Of a stretch of 64,000 nucleotides of DNA, positions 46,920 to 59,919 are shown one piece after another. Below the pieces are notes generated by a model, which had not been told where the DNA came from, did no database searches, and worked only from the letters and a program-made list of their open reading frames with translations. Every line of letters begins with the position of its first letter. The first letter of the stretch is position 1. Source of the stretch: Clostridiales bacterium (GTDB lineage: Bacteria; Bacillota; Clostridia; Oscillospirales; CAG-272); NCBI GenBank assembly GCA_021202555.1, contig JAJQCT010000012.1, positions 1 through 64,000 of the forward strand. Reading direction: 5' to 3'. The position numbers were made by a program, and so were the translations under genes.

Positions 46920-48140
46920 ATGGCAAAGAAAATCAAAAAGATAGTTCTCGCCTATTCGGGAGGACTTGACACATCCATCATCATTCCGTGGCTCAAGGAA
47001 ACATACGAGGGCTGCGAGGTCATCGCCGTATCGGGCAATGTCGGACAGGCTGACGAGCTTGAGGGGCTTGAGGAAAAGGCGAAAAAAACGGGCGCGTCAA
47101 AGCTCTATATCGAGGATCTGACGCATGAGTTCGTTTACGACGCGATTCTTCCCGCACTGAAGGCGGGAGCGGTGTACGAGGATTATCTTCTCGGCACTTC
47201 CCTTGCGCGTCCGATAATCGCAAAAAGGCTTTGCGAGATTGCGGAGGCGGAAGGTGCGGACGCCATTTGTCACGGCTGCACGGGAAAGGGCAACGATCAG
47301 GTTCGCTTTGAGCTTACGATCAAGCGCTTCGCGCCCGATATGGAAATTATAGCGCCGTGGCGCGTATGGGATCTGAAATCGCGCGACGAGGAAATCGATT
47401 ATGCAGAGGCGCACAACATTCCGCTTCGCATAAACCGTGAGACGAATTACTCAAAGGACAAGAATCTCTGGCATCTTTCGCACGAGGGACTTGACCTTGA
47501 AGACCCGGCAAACGAGCCGACATACGAAAAGGACGGATTCCTTGAAATGTCTGTCTCGCCGATAAATGCTCCCGACAAGCCGACCTACATAACGATAGGC
47601 TACGAGGCTGGAGTTCCCGTATCGCTCAACGGCGAAAAAATCGACCTTGTTGATATGATTCTGAAGCTCAACGAAATCGGCGGTCAGAACGGAATCGGTC
47701 TGCTTGACATAGTTGAAAACAGGCTTGTCGGCATGAAGAGCCGCGGAGTTTACGAAACCCCGGGCGGAACGATTCTTTACCGCGCGTCGCAGGCGCTTGA
47801 GACGATTTGCCTTGACAAGCTCACCGCGCATAAAAAGCAGGAGCTTGCGATAACATACGGCGAGCTTGTGTATAACGGACTTTGGTATTCACCGCTGCGC
47901 GAAGCTCTCGCGGCGTTCACGGACAAGGCGGTCGAGCACTGCACGGGAAGCGTGAAGCTCAAGCTTTACAAGGGCAACATTATAATTGCCGGACTTGAAA
48001 GCCCGTACAGCCTTTATTCCGAGGATATAGCCACATTTGCCGAATCGGATTACGATCAAAGCGATTCGGAGGGCTTCATCAACCTTTTCGGACTGCCGAC
48101 AAAGGTACAGGGGATTGTCGAGAGAAAGAACAATCACTGA
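46920..48140 (+). CDS. argG: Argininosuccinate synthase
   Basis: [44 protein letters not shown]. Confidence 0.97.
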   Translation: MAKKIKKIVLAYSGGLDTSIIIPWLKETYEGCEVIAVSGNVGQADELEGLEEKAKKTGASKLYIEDLTHEFVYDAILPALKAGAVYEDYLLGTSLARPIIAKRLCEIAEAEGADAICHGCTGKGNDQVRFELTIKRFAPDMEIIAPWRVWDLKSRDEEIDYAEAHNIPLRINRETNYSKDKNLWHLSHEGLDLEDPANEPTYEKDGFLEMSVSPINAPDKPTYITIGYEAGVPVSLNGEKIDLVDMILKLNEIGGQNGIGLLDIVENRLVGMKSRGVYETPGGTILYRASQALETICLDKLTAHKKQELAITYGELVYNGLWYSPLREALAAFTDKAVEHCTGSVKLKLYKGNIIIAGLESPYSLYSEDIATFAESDYDQSDSEGFINLFGLPTKVQGIVERKNNH

Positions 48141-48161
48141 AAAATATAAAATGAGAGAGGT

Positions 48162-48192
48162 GCGGAGGACGCTTTCTTTAAGCATCCTCCGC
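48162..48192 (+). promoter_or_regulatory. Hairpin in the argG-argH intergenic region
   Basis: GCGGAGGA-C-GCTT-TCTTT-AAGC-A-TCCTCCGC. Confidence 0.5.
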
Positions 48193-48205
48193 AAAATGCA
48201 CTGTT

Positions 48206-51614
<3,409 letters not shown>

Positions 51615-52178
51615 TCACAGCAGGTTGAAAAATTCCAGAATCCCGCGGTAAACCGCCCGCGCATAAAGACCGGGGCTGTTTGCCATCAAGTTTGCCTCGC
51701 TGTAATTTGTGATAAAGCCAAGCTCGATGAGCGTCGCGGGCATTGATGTTCTGCGAAGCACGTAAAGCGACGGGCGTGCCGTAACGCCTCGATTGGGTTC
51801 TCCCGTGTATTCGGAAACTGAAGCGGTAATCGCCGTCGCGAGCGGATACGCGGCAGACGAGAGGCTGTAGACAAAGCCCTCCGTCCCCGTAGCGCTTTCA
51901 ATTTCGGATGCGTTTGTGTGAAGGCTGATATACCAATCGGCACCCCATGAGTTCGCCGCGTCAACACGCGCCGAAAGACTTGTCGCATTTGATGTCCCGA
52001 GCTGCGTATCGGCAGTCGGTCTTGAGAGCTTCACTTCAAAATTCCCGTTGTTTGTGAGAAGCTCACCGAGAATTATCCCTATCTCGTAAACAATATCCTG
52101 TTCGCGGTAGCCGTTTCCTTCGGCTCCCGCGTTGGGATTCTCGGGATTGTGTCCCTGATCTATGAATATCCTAATCAC
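51615..52178 (-). CDS. N-acetylmuramoyl-L-alanine amidase (Amidase_3)
   Basis: GTG start after AAAGGAGG. IRIFIDQGHNPENPNAGAEGNGYREQD, ADWYISLHTNAS, TLIELGFITNYSEA. Confidence 0.93.
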   Translation of the reverse strand: MIRIFIDQGHNPENPNAGAEGNGYREQDIVYEIGIILGELLTNNGNFEVKLSRPTADTQLGTSNATSLSARVDAANSWGADWYISLHTNASEIESATGTEGFVYSLSSAAYPLATAITASVSEYTGEPNRGVTARPSLYVLRRTSMPATLIELGFITNYSEANLMANSPGLYARAVYRGILEFFNLL

Positions 52179-52345
52179 GGATGTTCCTCCTTTATGTTTT
52201 GATTCCCACCATATATGATATGACGGGCATCGAACAAGGGACACAAAGTGCTCGAAAAGAGTCTCGGGACACATATTCATCTTTGCGAAACCGGTCAAAA
52301 ACAGAATGAAAGGAAGCCTTCGCTGACGCGAACCTCAATATAAAA

Positions 52346-53092
52346 ATGAAAGACTATGAAAAGCTGCTTGGCTGCACACGGCGTGCCGTAGAAAATTTCA
52401 AAATGATAGACGAAGGCGACAAAATCGCGGTCGGCATTTCAGGAGGCAAGGATTCGCTTGTATTGACATCGGCGCTTGCGGGACTGCGAAAAATTCTTCC
52501 CGTAAAGTTTGAGGTTTACGGTATTACGCTTGATCTCGGCTTTGAGGGGGCGGACTTTTCAAGGATAAACGATTACTGCGAATCGATTGATGTTCCGTAC
52601 ACCGTTGTGAAAACAAATATATCAAATGTCGTTTTTGACATCCGCCGAGAGAAAAATCCGTGCGCGCTATGTGCAAAAATGAGGCGCGGCGCGCTTGCGA
52701 GAGAGGCTGCTGCAATCGGCTGCAGAAAGCTCGCTCTCGGTCATCACAAGGACGATGTGGTAGATACGTTCATGCTGAATTTAATTCACGGCGGCAGGCT
52801 TTCAACATTCGAGCCGGTAACTTATCTGTCAAGAAGCAAAATAACCGTCATACGCCCGCTTATTTACTTGAGAGAATACGAGACCCGTAATTTCGCTAAG
52901 AGCAATTCCCTGCCGGTAGTAAAGAGCCTTTGTCCCGCTGACGGCGGCACGGAGCGGGCATCGATGAAGGAAACGCTTGATATGCTTGATTTTCGCCATC
53001 GCGGTATTCGAGGGCAGATATTCGGCGCTATCGAGCGGTCGGGAATTGACGGCTGGCATGAATGCAGAAGAGCGAAGAAAGAGCGAGAATAA
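52346..53092 (+). CDS. ttcA: TtcA-family tRNA thiolation protein (PP-loop)
   Basis: GISGGKDSLVL PP-loop, CALCAKMRRGAL, LALGHHKDDVVDTFMLNL, later single Cys (SLCPADG). Confidence 0.85.
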   Translation: MKDYEKLLGCTRRAVENFKMIDEGDKIAVGISGGKDSLVLTSALAGLRKILPVKFEVYGITLDLGFEGADFSRINDYCESIDVPYTVVKTNISNVVFDIRREKNPCALCAKMRRGALAREAAAIGCRKLALGHHKDDVVDTFMLNLIHGGRLSTFEPVTYLSRSKITVIRPLIYLREYETRNFAKSNSLPVVKSLCPADGGTERASMKETLDMLDFRHRGIRGQIFGAIERSGIDGWHECRRAKKERE

Positions 53093-53220
53093 TAAAAATA
53101 CATACATACGATGAAAAGGCACACGCGAAATCAGTCGCGGGTGCCTTTTTAACAGCGCCGAAGTATCACGCATATACTGTAGAAGGATCAGAACAAAAAA
53201 GCAAAAGGACACATAGAAAA

Positions 53221-53436
53221 ATGAGATGCATTTACAGATTTCCGTCAATAACATACGCAGAGCGAGCCAGTCGGGCGCTGACAAAAGAAAGCATTCTGCA
53301 TAAAATCACGGAGCTGAATCCGAAGCTTTCGGAAAAAGGCTGCGCATATGGAATAGAAATCCCATGCTACGAATATGGAAACGTCAATAATATTTTATCG
53401 CGGCTTCGCGTCAGATACGAATATATAACGCTATGA
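53221..53436 (+). CDS. DUF3343 protein (putative Se/S carrier-like)
   Basis: Start reassigned to MRCIYRFPSITYAERASRAL; GCAYGIEIPC; overlaps next gene by ATGA. Confidence 0.75.
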   Translation: MRCIYRFPSITYAERASRALTKESILHKITELNPKLSEKGCAYGIEIPCYEYGNVNNILSRLRVRYEYITL

Positions 53437-54584
53437 GACGGACAATTTACTTTGACAATGCGGCGACGACATTCCCGAAGCCCGAATGCGTGCACCGCGC
53501 GGTGATAAAATACGCCGAAAATTACGCCGGAAATCCCGGGCGCGGATCGCATAAAATGTCACTTTTATCGTCAGGCGCCGTTTTTGACGTGCGGGAAAAG
53601 CTGGCGAATGAATTTTCGGCATTACCTGAAAGAGTCGCTTTCACGGCAAACGTAACAGAATCGCTGAATATGGCGATAAAGGGCATTTTCGAGTTTGGAG
53701 ATAATTTGCTGATAAGCAATATGGAGCATAATGCAGTTTTGCGCCCTGTTTCGACGATTTGCGGCGAGAAAAACGGCACATATGACATATTCGACATAGT
53801 TCATGACGAGGAAGAGACGATAAAATCGCTCAAATCAAAGCTGACACGAAAAACACGTGCCGTCATAACTACACATATGTCAAATCTCTGCACCGTAACT
53901 GCACCGCTTGAAATAATCGGTCAATTCTGCCGCGAAAACGGACTTTATTTTATCGTTGATGCGGCGCAAAGCGCTGGACGACTGCCAATTGACATGAGAG
54001 CGTCAAATATCGATATGCTTTGCATTACAGGTCATAAATCGCTCTACGGCTACATGGGAGCGGGCGCGCTGATTTTCGGTGAAAATGTAGAACCGGCGGA
54101 GATACGAACGATAATTGAGGGCGGCAGCGGCGTTGATTCAGTGCCGCTGACAATGCCTGAAATCGCGCCCGAAAGATTCGAAGCGGGAACGATTCCCGCA
54201 CACGCAATTGTCTCGATGGGACGCGGGCTTGACTGGGTTCACTATGTCGGTCGCGATAAAATTTTCGCTCACGAAAAAAAGATTTCCGAGGTAATTATTT
54301 CGCGGCTTTCGGAAATTGACGGCGTAACGCTCTACGGAGCGGAGACCGGCGCGACAGTTTTATTCAATATAAGCGGTGTGGAGCCGTCCGATGTTTCAAT
54401 GCGTCTTAGCGAGAAAAATATATGCGTCCGTTCGGGTCTTCACTGCGCGCCGCTTGCACACAGAACGCTTGGCACATTTCCGAGGGGAGCGGTAAGAATC
54501 GGAATAGGAGCGTTCAATACAGAGGCGGATGCAAAAATACTCTGCGACGAGATACGCGCAATTGCGCAAATGCAAGTGCCTTAA
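53433..54584 (+). CDS. Cysteine desulfurase family aminotransferase class V
   Basis: IYFDNAATTFPKPECV, VDAAQSAGRLPIDM, TGHKSLYGYMGAGAL, VRSGLHCAPLAHRTLG. Confidence 0.94.
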   Translation: MRRTIYFDNAATTFPKPECVHRAVIKYAENYAGNPGRGSHKMSLLSSGAVFDVREKLANEFSALPERVAFTANVTESLNMAIKGIFEFGDNLLISNMEHNAVLRPVSTICGEKNGTYDIFDIVHDEEETIKSLKSKLTRKTRAVITTHMSNLCTVTAPLEIIGQFCRENGLYFIVDAAQSAGRLPIDMRASNIDMLCITGHKSLYGYMGAGALIFGENVEPAEIRTIIEGGSGVDSVPLTMPEIAPERFEAGTIPAHAIVSMGRGLDWVHYVGRDKIFAHEKKISEVIISRLSEIDGVTLYGAETGATVLFNISGVEPSDVSMRLSEKNICVRSGLHCAPLAHRTLGTFPRGAVRIGIGAFNTEADAKILCDEIRAIAQMQVP

Positions 54585-54685
54585 ACTGCATTTGTCGTCT
54601 TTTTTCATATTGATTTTTTGACGCAGCCGTTGTTAGGCTCTTGCAGTATTTTGCAATTGCTTTTGAATAATTTCTTTGCTTTTGC

Positions 54686-54723
54686 ATCAAAAAAAAGACG
54701 GTCTTTGCCGTCTTTTTTTTGAT
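54686..54723. terminator. Bidirectional terminator between convergent genes
   Basis: ATCAAAAAAAAGACGG-TCTTTG-CCGTCTTTTTTTTGAT. Confidence 0.92.
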
Positions 54724-54733
54724 TGCATATCTT

Positions 54734-55531
54734 TTATTCTGCGAGCGTATACACGTTTGCGCGCTTGCGCTTTCCGGCATTTTTGATTACTCCCGCTGCG
54801 ACAAGCGCATTGAGCGCGTAGGTAACGCTTCTTCGTCTTGATGATACAGATCTCGGTATCATTGCGGAATACTCGTTTTTTGTGAATCCCTCGTCGTTTA
54901 CGTCAAGTCCGTCGGGCAGAAATCTCATGTAATCCGATGCCTCATCAATCGATATGATGTCGTACAGCTCCGTCGGGATATATTCATACCTGTGAGAGCC
55001 GCGCTTGCCGCTTCTGTCCCATCCGTCATTGAATCTGTATTCGTCGGCGGCTATCATCATAAATCGTATATGAAGGCGCGGATTAGTCAGATGACTGCGA
55101 ATGTTGAAAAGCTCTACAAGACCGTCGTAATCGCAGCCGCGCTTCGGTGAGAGATGTCCGTCTGATATTTCTCCCGTTTCGGGTTCAATCCAAAAGACCT
55201 TCTTCTTTACTATTATCGGATGAACAACAGTGACCTCGATTTCGGGAAGAAAGACTGCGAGCTTCGTGTAAAGCGGATTGAGCGCTCCCGTCTGTACCTC
55301 TATTATCCCCGTGTCGTTTTTTATATCTGCTACGTGTCCGCGGTACGGCACCTCATGGTCTGATTCCTCCGCGTCGAAATAGTCCTTAATTATGCGGTGC
55401 AGTCTTTTTTCATTGTACGTGCCGATTCCCTGCTCGTCAGCCCCGCCGCGCATATTGTATTCGCAGCAGATATTCTGAAAGAGCAGCGGCTTTACATCGC
55501 TGTTTATGCGTGATGATGTATCAGAACTCAT
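54734..55531 (-). CDS. Uncharacterised protein: PD-(D/E)XK-like N-terminal domain plus C-terminal winged-helix-like region
   Basis: Start reassigned to MSSDTSSRIN. GIGTYNEKRLHRIIKDYF…VADIKNDTGIIEVQTGALNPLYTKLAVFLPEIEVTVVHPI; C-terminal RRRSVTYALNALVAAGVI. Domain assignment is inference. Confidence 0.72.
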   Translation of the reverse strand: MSSDTSSRINSDVKPLLFQNICCEYNMRGGADEQGIGTYNEKRLHRIIKDYFDAEESDHEVPYRGHVADIKNDTGIIEVQTGALNPLYTKLAVFLPEIEVTVVHPIIVKKKVFWIEPETGEISDGHLSPKRGCDYDGLVELFNIRSHLTNPRLHIRFMMIAADEYRFNDGWDRSGKRGSHRYEYIPTELYDIISIDEASDYMRFLPDGLDVNDEGFTKNEYSAMIPRSVSSRRRSVTYALNALVAAGVIKNAGKRKRANVYTLAE

Positions 55532-55904
55532 GCGACTGGAGCCATTCGAGTATTTCGTCGTACTGCGCGGAGGAAAGCGATTCCTCGCCCGATAAAATTT
55601 CAAGGAAATTCTTTAAAGATCCGCCGTAATACTGATCGAGCAGCAGCTTTGTGAACTGCGTCATATATGATTTTTCGTCAATGAGCGGATAATACTCGCG
55701 CTCCTTGCCGTTTTTCTCGGAGCGGATGAAGCCCCTGTCCTCAAGTCGTCCGAGAAACGATATGAGCGTCGGAGCGCGCCAATCCTTTGTATCTTTGATC
55801 ATATTCATAAGTATCGGCGCAGTTGACGGAACAGGTGCATTCCATATAGCCCGCATAACCTCAAATTCGGAATCTGGAAGTTTTTTGAAAGCTTCGATTT
55901 TCAT
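55521..55904 (-). CDS. BlaI/MecI/CopY family transcriptional repressor
   Basis: LPDSEFEVMRAIWNAPVPSTAPILMNMI…DWRAPTLISFLGRLEDRGFIRSEKNGKEREYYPLID. Confidence 0.93.
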   Translation of the reverse strand: MKIEAFKKLPDSEFEVMRAIWNAPVPSTAPILMNMIKDTKDWRAPTLISFLGRLEDRGFIRSEKNGKEREYYPLIDEKSYMTQFTKLLLDQYYGGSLKNFLEILSGEESLSSAQYDEILEWLQSHEF

Positions 55905-55942
55905 GATGTCCTCCGTTTCATGATGTGTTCTCGACTATATTT

Positions 55943-55971
55943 ATTATACACCCGTCTAAAAAAACTGTCAA
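55943..55971 (-). promoter_or_regulatory. Consensus promoter TTGACA-N17-TATAAT for the BlaI operon
   Basis: Reverse strand: TTGACA GTTTTTTTAGACGGGTG TATAAT. Confidence 0.8.
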
Positions 55972-56031
55972 CGCTTTTTTTAATTTGCAGGTAAAATTTT
56001 TTGATTCTTCCCTGACTCAATCAAAGCGTAT

Positions 56032-56805
56032 TTATCCGAGCGCGACGTCAAGACACATCATGACCGTAAAGCCAAAGGCAAATGAAATCGTTCCGTAAAA
56101 ACCCTTCCCGTCTGCATGAACCTCGGGTATCATTTCGGCAACGACGACGTAAATCATAGCGCCTGCCGCAAAGCCCAAAAAATAGGGCATCGCGGGAAGA
56201 ATAACGGATGCCGCAAGCACCGCGAGCGCGCCCGCAATCGGCTCGACCGCGCCTGAAAGCACGCCCGCCGCAAACGACCGCGGCTTTGATTTTCCGCGCG
56301 CAAAAAGCGGCATTGAGATAATCGCGCCTTCAGGTATATTCTGAATCGCGATTCCAATCGAAAGCGCGAACGCGCCCGCGAGCGCCACCTCATCGCCTCC
56401 GAAAATAACTCCCGCATAGACGATTCCCACCGCCATTCCCTCGGGAATATTGTGTATTGTTACGGCAAACGACAAAAGCGACGAATCCTCCGACAAGTCG
56501 CCCGCGCCTCGCTCAGTTAAATCGCTTGGCAGATGCTCGATCAGCGACAGGAAAATAACTCCGAGCCACGTTCCGATAGCCGCCGGCAGAAAGCTTAACA
56601 TTCCGAGATTTTCGCATTCCTCGATCGCGGGAATCAAAAGGCTCCATACGGACGCCGCAGTCATCACTCCCGCGGAAAATCCGTTCAAAATCTGCACGGC
56701 TCTGCTGCCGATTTCTCTTTTCAAGAAGAAAACGCCCGCCGCGCCGAGCGACGTTCCCAAAAACGGAATCAAAAGTCCCGCAAATGTATTTATTATAGTA
56801 TTCAT
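56032..56805 (-). CDS. ZIP family metal transporter
   Basis: FAVTIHNIPEGMAVGIVYAG, ALSIGIAIQNIPEGAIISMPL, LSGAVEPIAGAL. Confidence 0.95.
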   Translation of the reverse strand: MNTIINTFAGLLIPFLGTSLGAAGVFFLKREIGSRAVQILNGFSAGVMTAASVWSLLIPAIEECENLGMLSFLPAAIGTWLGVIFLSLIEHLPSDLTERGAGDLSEDSSLLSFAVTIHNIPEGMAVGIVYAGVIFGGDEVALAGAFALSIGIAIQNIPEGAIISMPLFARGKSKPRSFAAGVLSGAVEPIAGALAVLAASVILPAMPYFLGFAAGAMIYVVVAEMIPEVHADGKGFYGTISFAFGFTVMMCLDVALG

Positions 56806-56815
56806 TTAATGCTCC

Positions 56816-56876
56816 GAGAGGCTGTTGAATTGACGGGGGCAAAGAAAGACTGCCGTTTATACCGTCAATGCCTCTC
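56816..56876 (-). promoter_or_regulatory. Nested inverted-repeat leader of the ZIP transporter gene
   Basis: GAGAGGC/GCCTCTC and ATTGACGG/CCGTCAAT perfect nested arms plus inner GGCA/TGCC, directly upstream of the SD. Confidence 0.6.
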
Positions 56877-56930
56877 CGTATATTTTTATGAGAGTCGGCG
56901 GCATTTTGTTAATCATATGGCATCCATAGA

Positions 56931-56964
56931 AAAAGACACCGTCACAGGGCGGTGTCTCTTTTTT
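56931..56964 (-). terminator. Terminator of the BceAB-like operon
   Basis: Minus strand AAAAAAGAGACACCG…CGGTGTCTTTTT hairpin. Confidence 0.75.
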
Positions 56965-56980
56965 GAATCTGTCGCTGATT

Positions 56981-59068
56981 TTACGCTTGACGTCTCTCAG
57001 ATACGAGCTTAAAATACGCGTTTGAAGTGATTTTATAAACAATCGTGTAAAAGAGTGCGAAGATTACAAAGCATACAAGCGTCGTTGTCAAAAAAAGCGC
57101 GACGTTATCAAGGCTGAACATAAAAAGTATCTTTTTAATCATCGGAAAGGCAAACACCACATGGAGTGCCGAGAGGATCAGCGGCAGGAAGAATACGGTA
57201 AGAATCTGCGAATTGATGCTTTTTCTGATATCCTCCCTCCTCATTCCGACCTTTTGCATTATTTCAAACCGCGACGCGTCCTCGTATCCTTCAGTTATTT
57301 GCTTATAGTAGATAATAAGCACGGTTGCAAGAAGAAATACCGCTGAAACCACCGCTCCAAGGAAGAAAAGTCCTCCGTAAAGTCCGTAATATTCGCCGCG
57401 CACCTCGGCTCTTGAATAGAGATTATAGAGGCTGTACCCTCCCTCGCTGTTGAATGATTTGACAGCGGCATATAAATCGCCGTCTACGGCATCGTAAAGC
57501 TCAATTTGTGTGTCAGAATCCACGCCGGTGTCAAATCTATATTCCCATATCAGGGACGGTGAAATCGACCACCCCTCATAATTCGTCCCGTCTTCCTTTT
57601 CAGTTCCCTCCGTGTAGGTGAAAAGCGGCGCGCATTCCTCAAAATCGGGAACAACTACGCATATCGTGCCATATATCGAAAGGTCCTCGGTTTCGGGAAT
57701 AAACGAATCGATTTTTTCCTTTACTGTATAGCTTCCCATGCTTCCGATTGTAAGCTCATCGTAAGAATATACGTCCGTGCTGGCGTAAAGGAGAATTTCG
57801 CCCTCGTTAAGTTCTGCGGCGTTTCCCGTTATCTCATTATACGTGTCAAGTCCAACGGCGTAAAACATCGTATAGTTCATGTCGCTTGTGTCGATTCCCT
57901 TATTCGATGTCTCAGTTGAAGAAAAGCAAAGTGTGCCGTCCACGTCGTAACATGATGCGTAAAGATAATCAGCGCTTACGACGTTTTGAATCTCAACGCC
58001 GTAATCGGAAGCCTTGTCTGCAAAAATCGCCTTTATCTCGTCCTTCTGCGAATCTGTAACTCCTGTGTACAAATCTTTTGCCGTATATACCCGATACGAA
58101 AAGGATATTTCGGATGGGTATCTTTGATATAGAATTTCCTCCTCGCCCGCTAAAAGGCAGCTTACGGACGACATCATGATAAGCACCATTGTGGCAAGCA
58201 CACATATGGACGCAAGTCCCGCTCCGTTTCGCTTCATGCGGTACACCATGGAAGAAACAGATATGAAGTGATTCTTTTTGTAATAGTACGACTTGTTTTT
58301 CTGCAAAATGCGGCATAAAAGTACGCTTCCCGCAATAAAAACAAGATATGTGCCTATAATCACAAGAGCAGCGGCGGCGAAAAACCACGAAAGTGCGTCA
58401 AACGGATCTTCTATTGAAACGGCGATATAATATCCGGCACCGAGTATTGCTATTCCGAGTATTCCGAGCAGCCAATTGGATTTTGGCGGCTTCTCTCCGA
58501 CGTTTTCGCTTTTCAAAAGGTCAATCGGATCCGAAAGCCTTACACGAAGAAGCATTGACACGAAAAGAAGCGCAAATATTGCGAGAAAAAGCAAAATCGT
58601 TTCTGGAATTGCCTGCGGCGCGATGCTTATGCTGTATGTTGCCTCGCCGTCCATCAAGCGAACAAGCACAAGCTCCGTCAGCTTATAGAGTATTCCGCCC
58701 AAAATGATGCCGGCGGCGAGAGAAACCGCCGCGGTTATGAGCGATTCCCACACAAGTATTCTCGCTATGTTCGACTTTGACATTCCGAGAATATTGTAAA
58801 GACCGAACTCCTTTTTGCGCCTTCTTGTGAGAAACGAATTTGAGTAAAAGAGAAAAATCACGGCGAACACGGCAATAATATACCGCCCAATCTGAAGCAA
58901 CGTCACGGTATTTTTGCCGCCGGTAAGCTCGTAATAAATCATCGAAGAGTGAGAGAGAGCCGAAATGATAAAGTAAATGAACACCATTCCTACGCACGTC
59001 AGAATGTACGGGTAGTAGAGCTGCCTATTCTTTCTGATTCCCTCAAGCGCGAGCTTCGCATACATCAT
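56981..59068 (-). CDS. BceB-type ABC transporter permease (FtsX domains)
   Basis: LALEGIRKNRQLYYPYILTC, RRRKKEFGLYNILGMSKSNIARI, large extracellular loop, C-terminal FtsX-like repeat. Confidence 0.92.
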   Translation of the reverse strand: MMYAKLALEGIRKNRQLYYPYILTCVGMVFIYFIISALSHSSMIYYELTGGKNTVTLLQIGRYIIAVFAVIFLFYSNSFLTRRRKKEFGLYNILGMSKSNIARILVWESLITAAVSLAAGIILGGILYKLTELVLVRLMDGEATYSISIAPQAIPETILLFLAIFALLFVSMLLRVRLSDPIDLLKSENVGEKPPKSNWLLGILGIAILGAGYYIAVSIEDPFDALSWFFAAAALVIIGTYLVFIAGSVLLCRILQKNKSYYYKKNHFISVSSMVYRMKRNGAGLASICVLATMVLIMMSSVSCLLAGEEEILYQRYPSEISFSYRVYTAKDLYTGVTDSQKDEIKAIFADKASDYGVEIQNVVSADYLYASCYDVDGTLCFSSTETSNKGIDTSDMNYTMFYAVGLDTYNEITGNAAELNEGEILLYASTDVYSYDELTIGSMGSYTVKEKIDSFIPETEDLSIYGTICVVVPDFEECAPLFTYTEGTEKEDGTNYEGWSISPSLIWEYRFDTGVDSDTQIELYDAVDGDLYAAVKSFNSEGGYSLYNLYSRAEVRGEYYGLYGGLFFLGAVVSAVFLLATVLIIYYKQITEGYEDASRFEIMQKVGMRREDIRKSINSQILTVFFLPLILSALHVVFAFPMIKKILFMFSLDNVALFLTTTLVCFVIFALFYTIVYKITSNAYFKLVSERRQA

Positions 59069-59829
59069 TCTGTCTCACCTCCGCGCGAAAGCATTGTGAG
59101 GGTGTCCGATATTTTCCGATAAAGCTCCTCGTTCGTCATTTTTCCGCGATAGAGCTGATGAAATATCTCGCCGTCCTTTATGAAAAGCACGCGACCGGCG
59201 CAGCTTGCCGCTTTGATAGAATGGGTTACCATGAGGATAGTTTGCCCCTCGGCGTTTATCTCCGAGAAAAGACGCAGAAGCTCGTCTGTTGAACGGCTGT
59301 CAAGCGCTCCCGTCGGCTCGTCCGCCAAAATAATACGCGGACCGGTGATAATCGCCCTTGCTATTGCGGCTCGCTGCTTCTGACCGCCTGACACCTCGTA
59401 TGGATATTTCTTCAGCAAATCCGCAATTCCGAGCTTTTGAGCCGTGAGCATGAGGCGCTGCTTCATTTCCTCGTGGCGATGACCCGACAAAACGAGCGGC
59501 AGGTAAATATTGTCCTCAAGCGTGAATGTGTCAAGAAGGTTAAATTCCTGAAAAACGAATCCGAGATTGTCGCGGCGAAACTCCGCCATTTTCGATTCCT
59601 TGACGCATGAAATGTCGCGTCCGTCAAGAATAACGCTTCCGGATGTCGGCTTGTCGAGCGCTGCCAGAATGTTCAGAAGCGTCGTCTTGCCGGAACCCGA
59701 TTCGCCCATCACGGCGGCGTATTCGCCGACCTCAAGCGAAAACGAGATGTTTTTGAGAGCCTCGACCTTTGTACCTCCGAGACGAGAGGTATAAACCTTG
59801 CGCACGTCTTTTACATCCAATATCTGCAT
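59065..59829 (-). CDS. BceA-type ABC transporter ATP-binding protein
   Basis: GESGSGKTTLLNILAALDKPTSG, YEVSGGQKQRAAIARAII, ILADEPTGALDS. Confidence 0.95.
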   Translation of the reverse strand: MQILDVKDVRKVYTSRLGGTKVEALKNISFSLEVGEYAAVMGESGSGKTTLLNILAALDKPTSGSVILDGRDISCVKESKMAEFRRDNLGFVFQEFNLLDTFTLEDNIYLPLVLSGHRHEEMKQRLMLTAQKLGIADLLKKYPYEVSGGQKQRAAIARAIITGPRIILADEPTGALDSRSTDELLRLFSEINAEGQTILMVTHSIKAASCAGRVLFIKDGEIFHQLYRGKMTNEELYRKISDTLTMLSRGGETE

Positions 59830-59919
59830 TTCTTAAAACCGCAGCTTTCGTCCCGCGAAAGCTTCCTTTCAATGAGTGCAGCCCGAAAAATAACCCGAAC
59901 CGCTTATTTGCATGATGTA

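Noticed and set aside
53062-53220. N-terminal extension of the DUF3343 ORF
   Set aside because: Extension overlaps the end of ttcA and has no homology-like character; start reassigned to 53221.
56806-56980. Known NiCo or Mn (yybP-ykoY) riboswitch in the ZIP leader
   Set aside because: Characteristic conserved loop sequences not seen; kept only as an unclassified structured leader.
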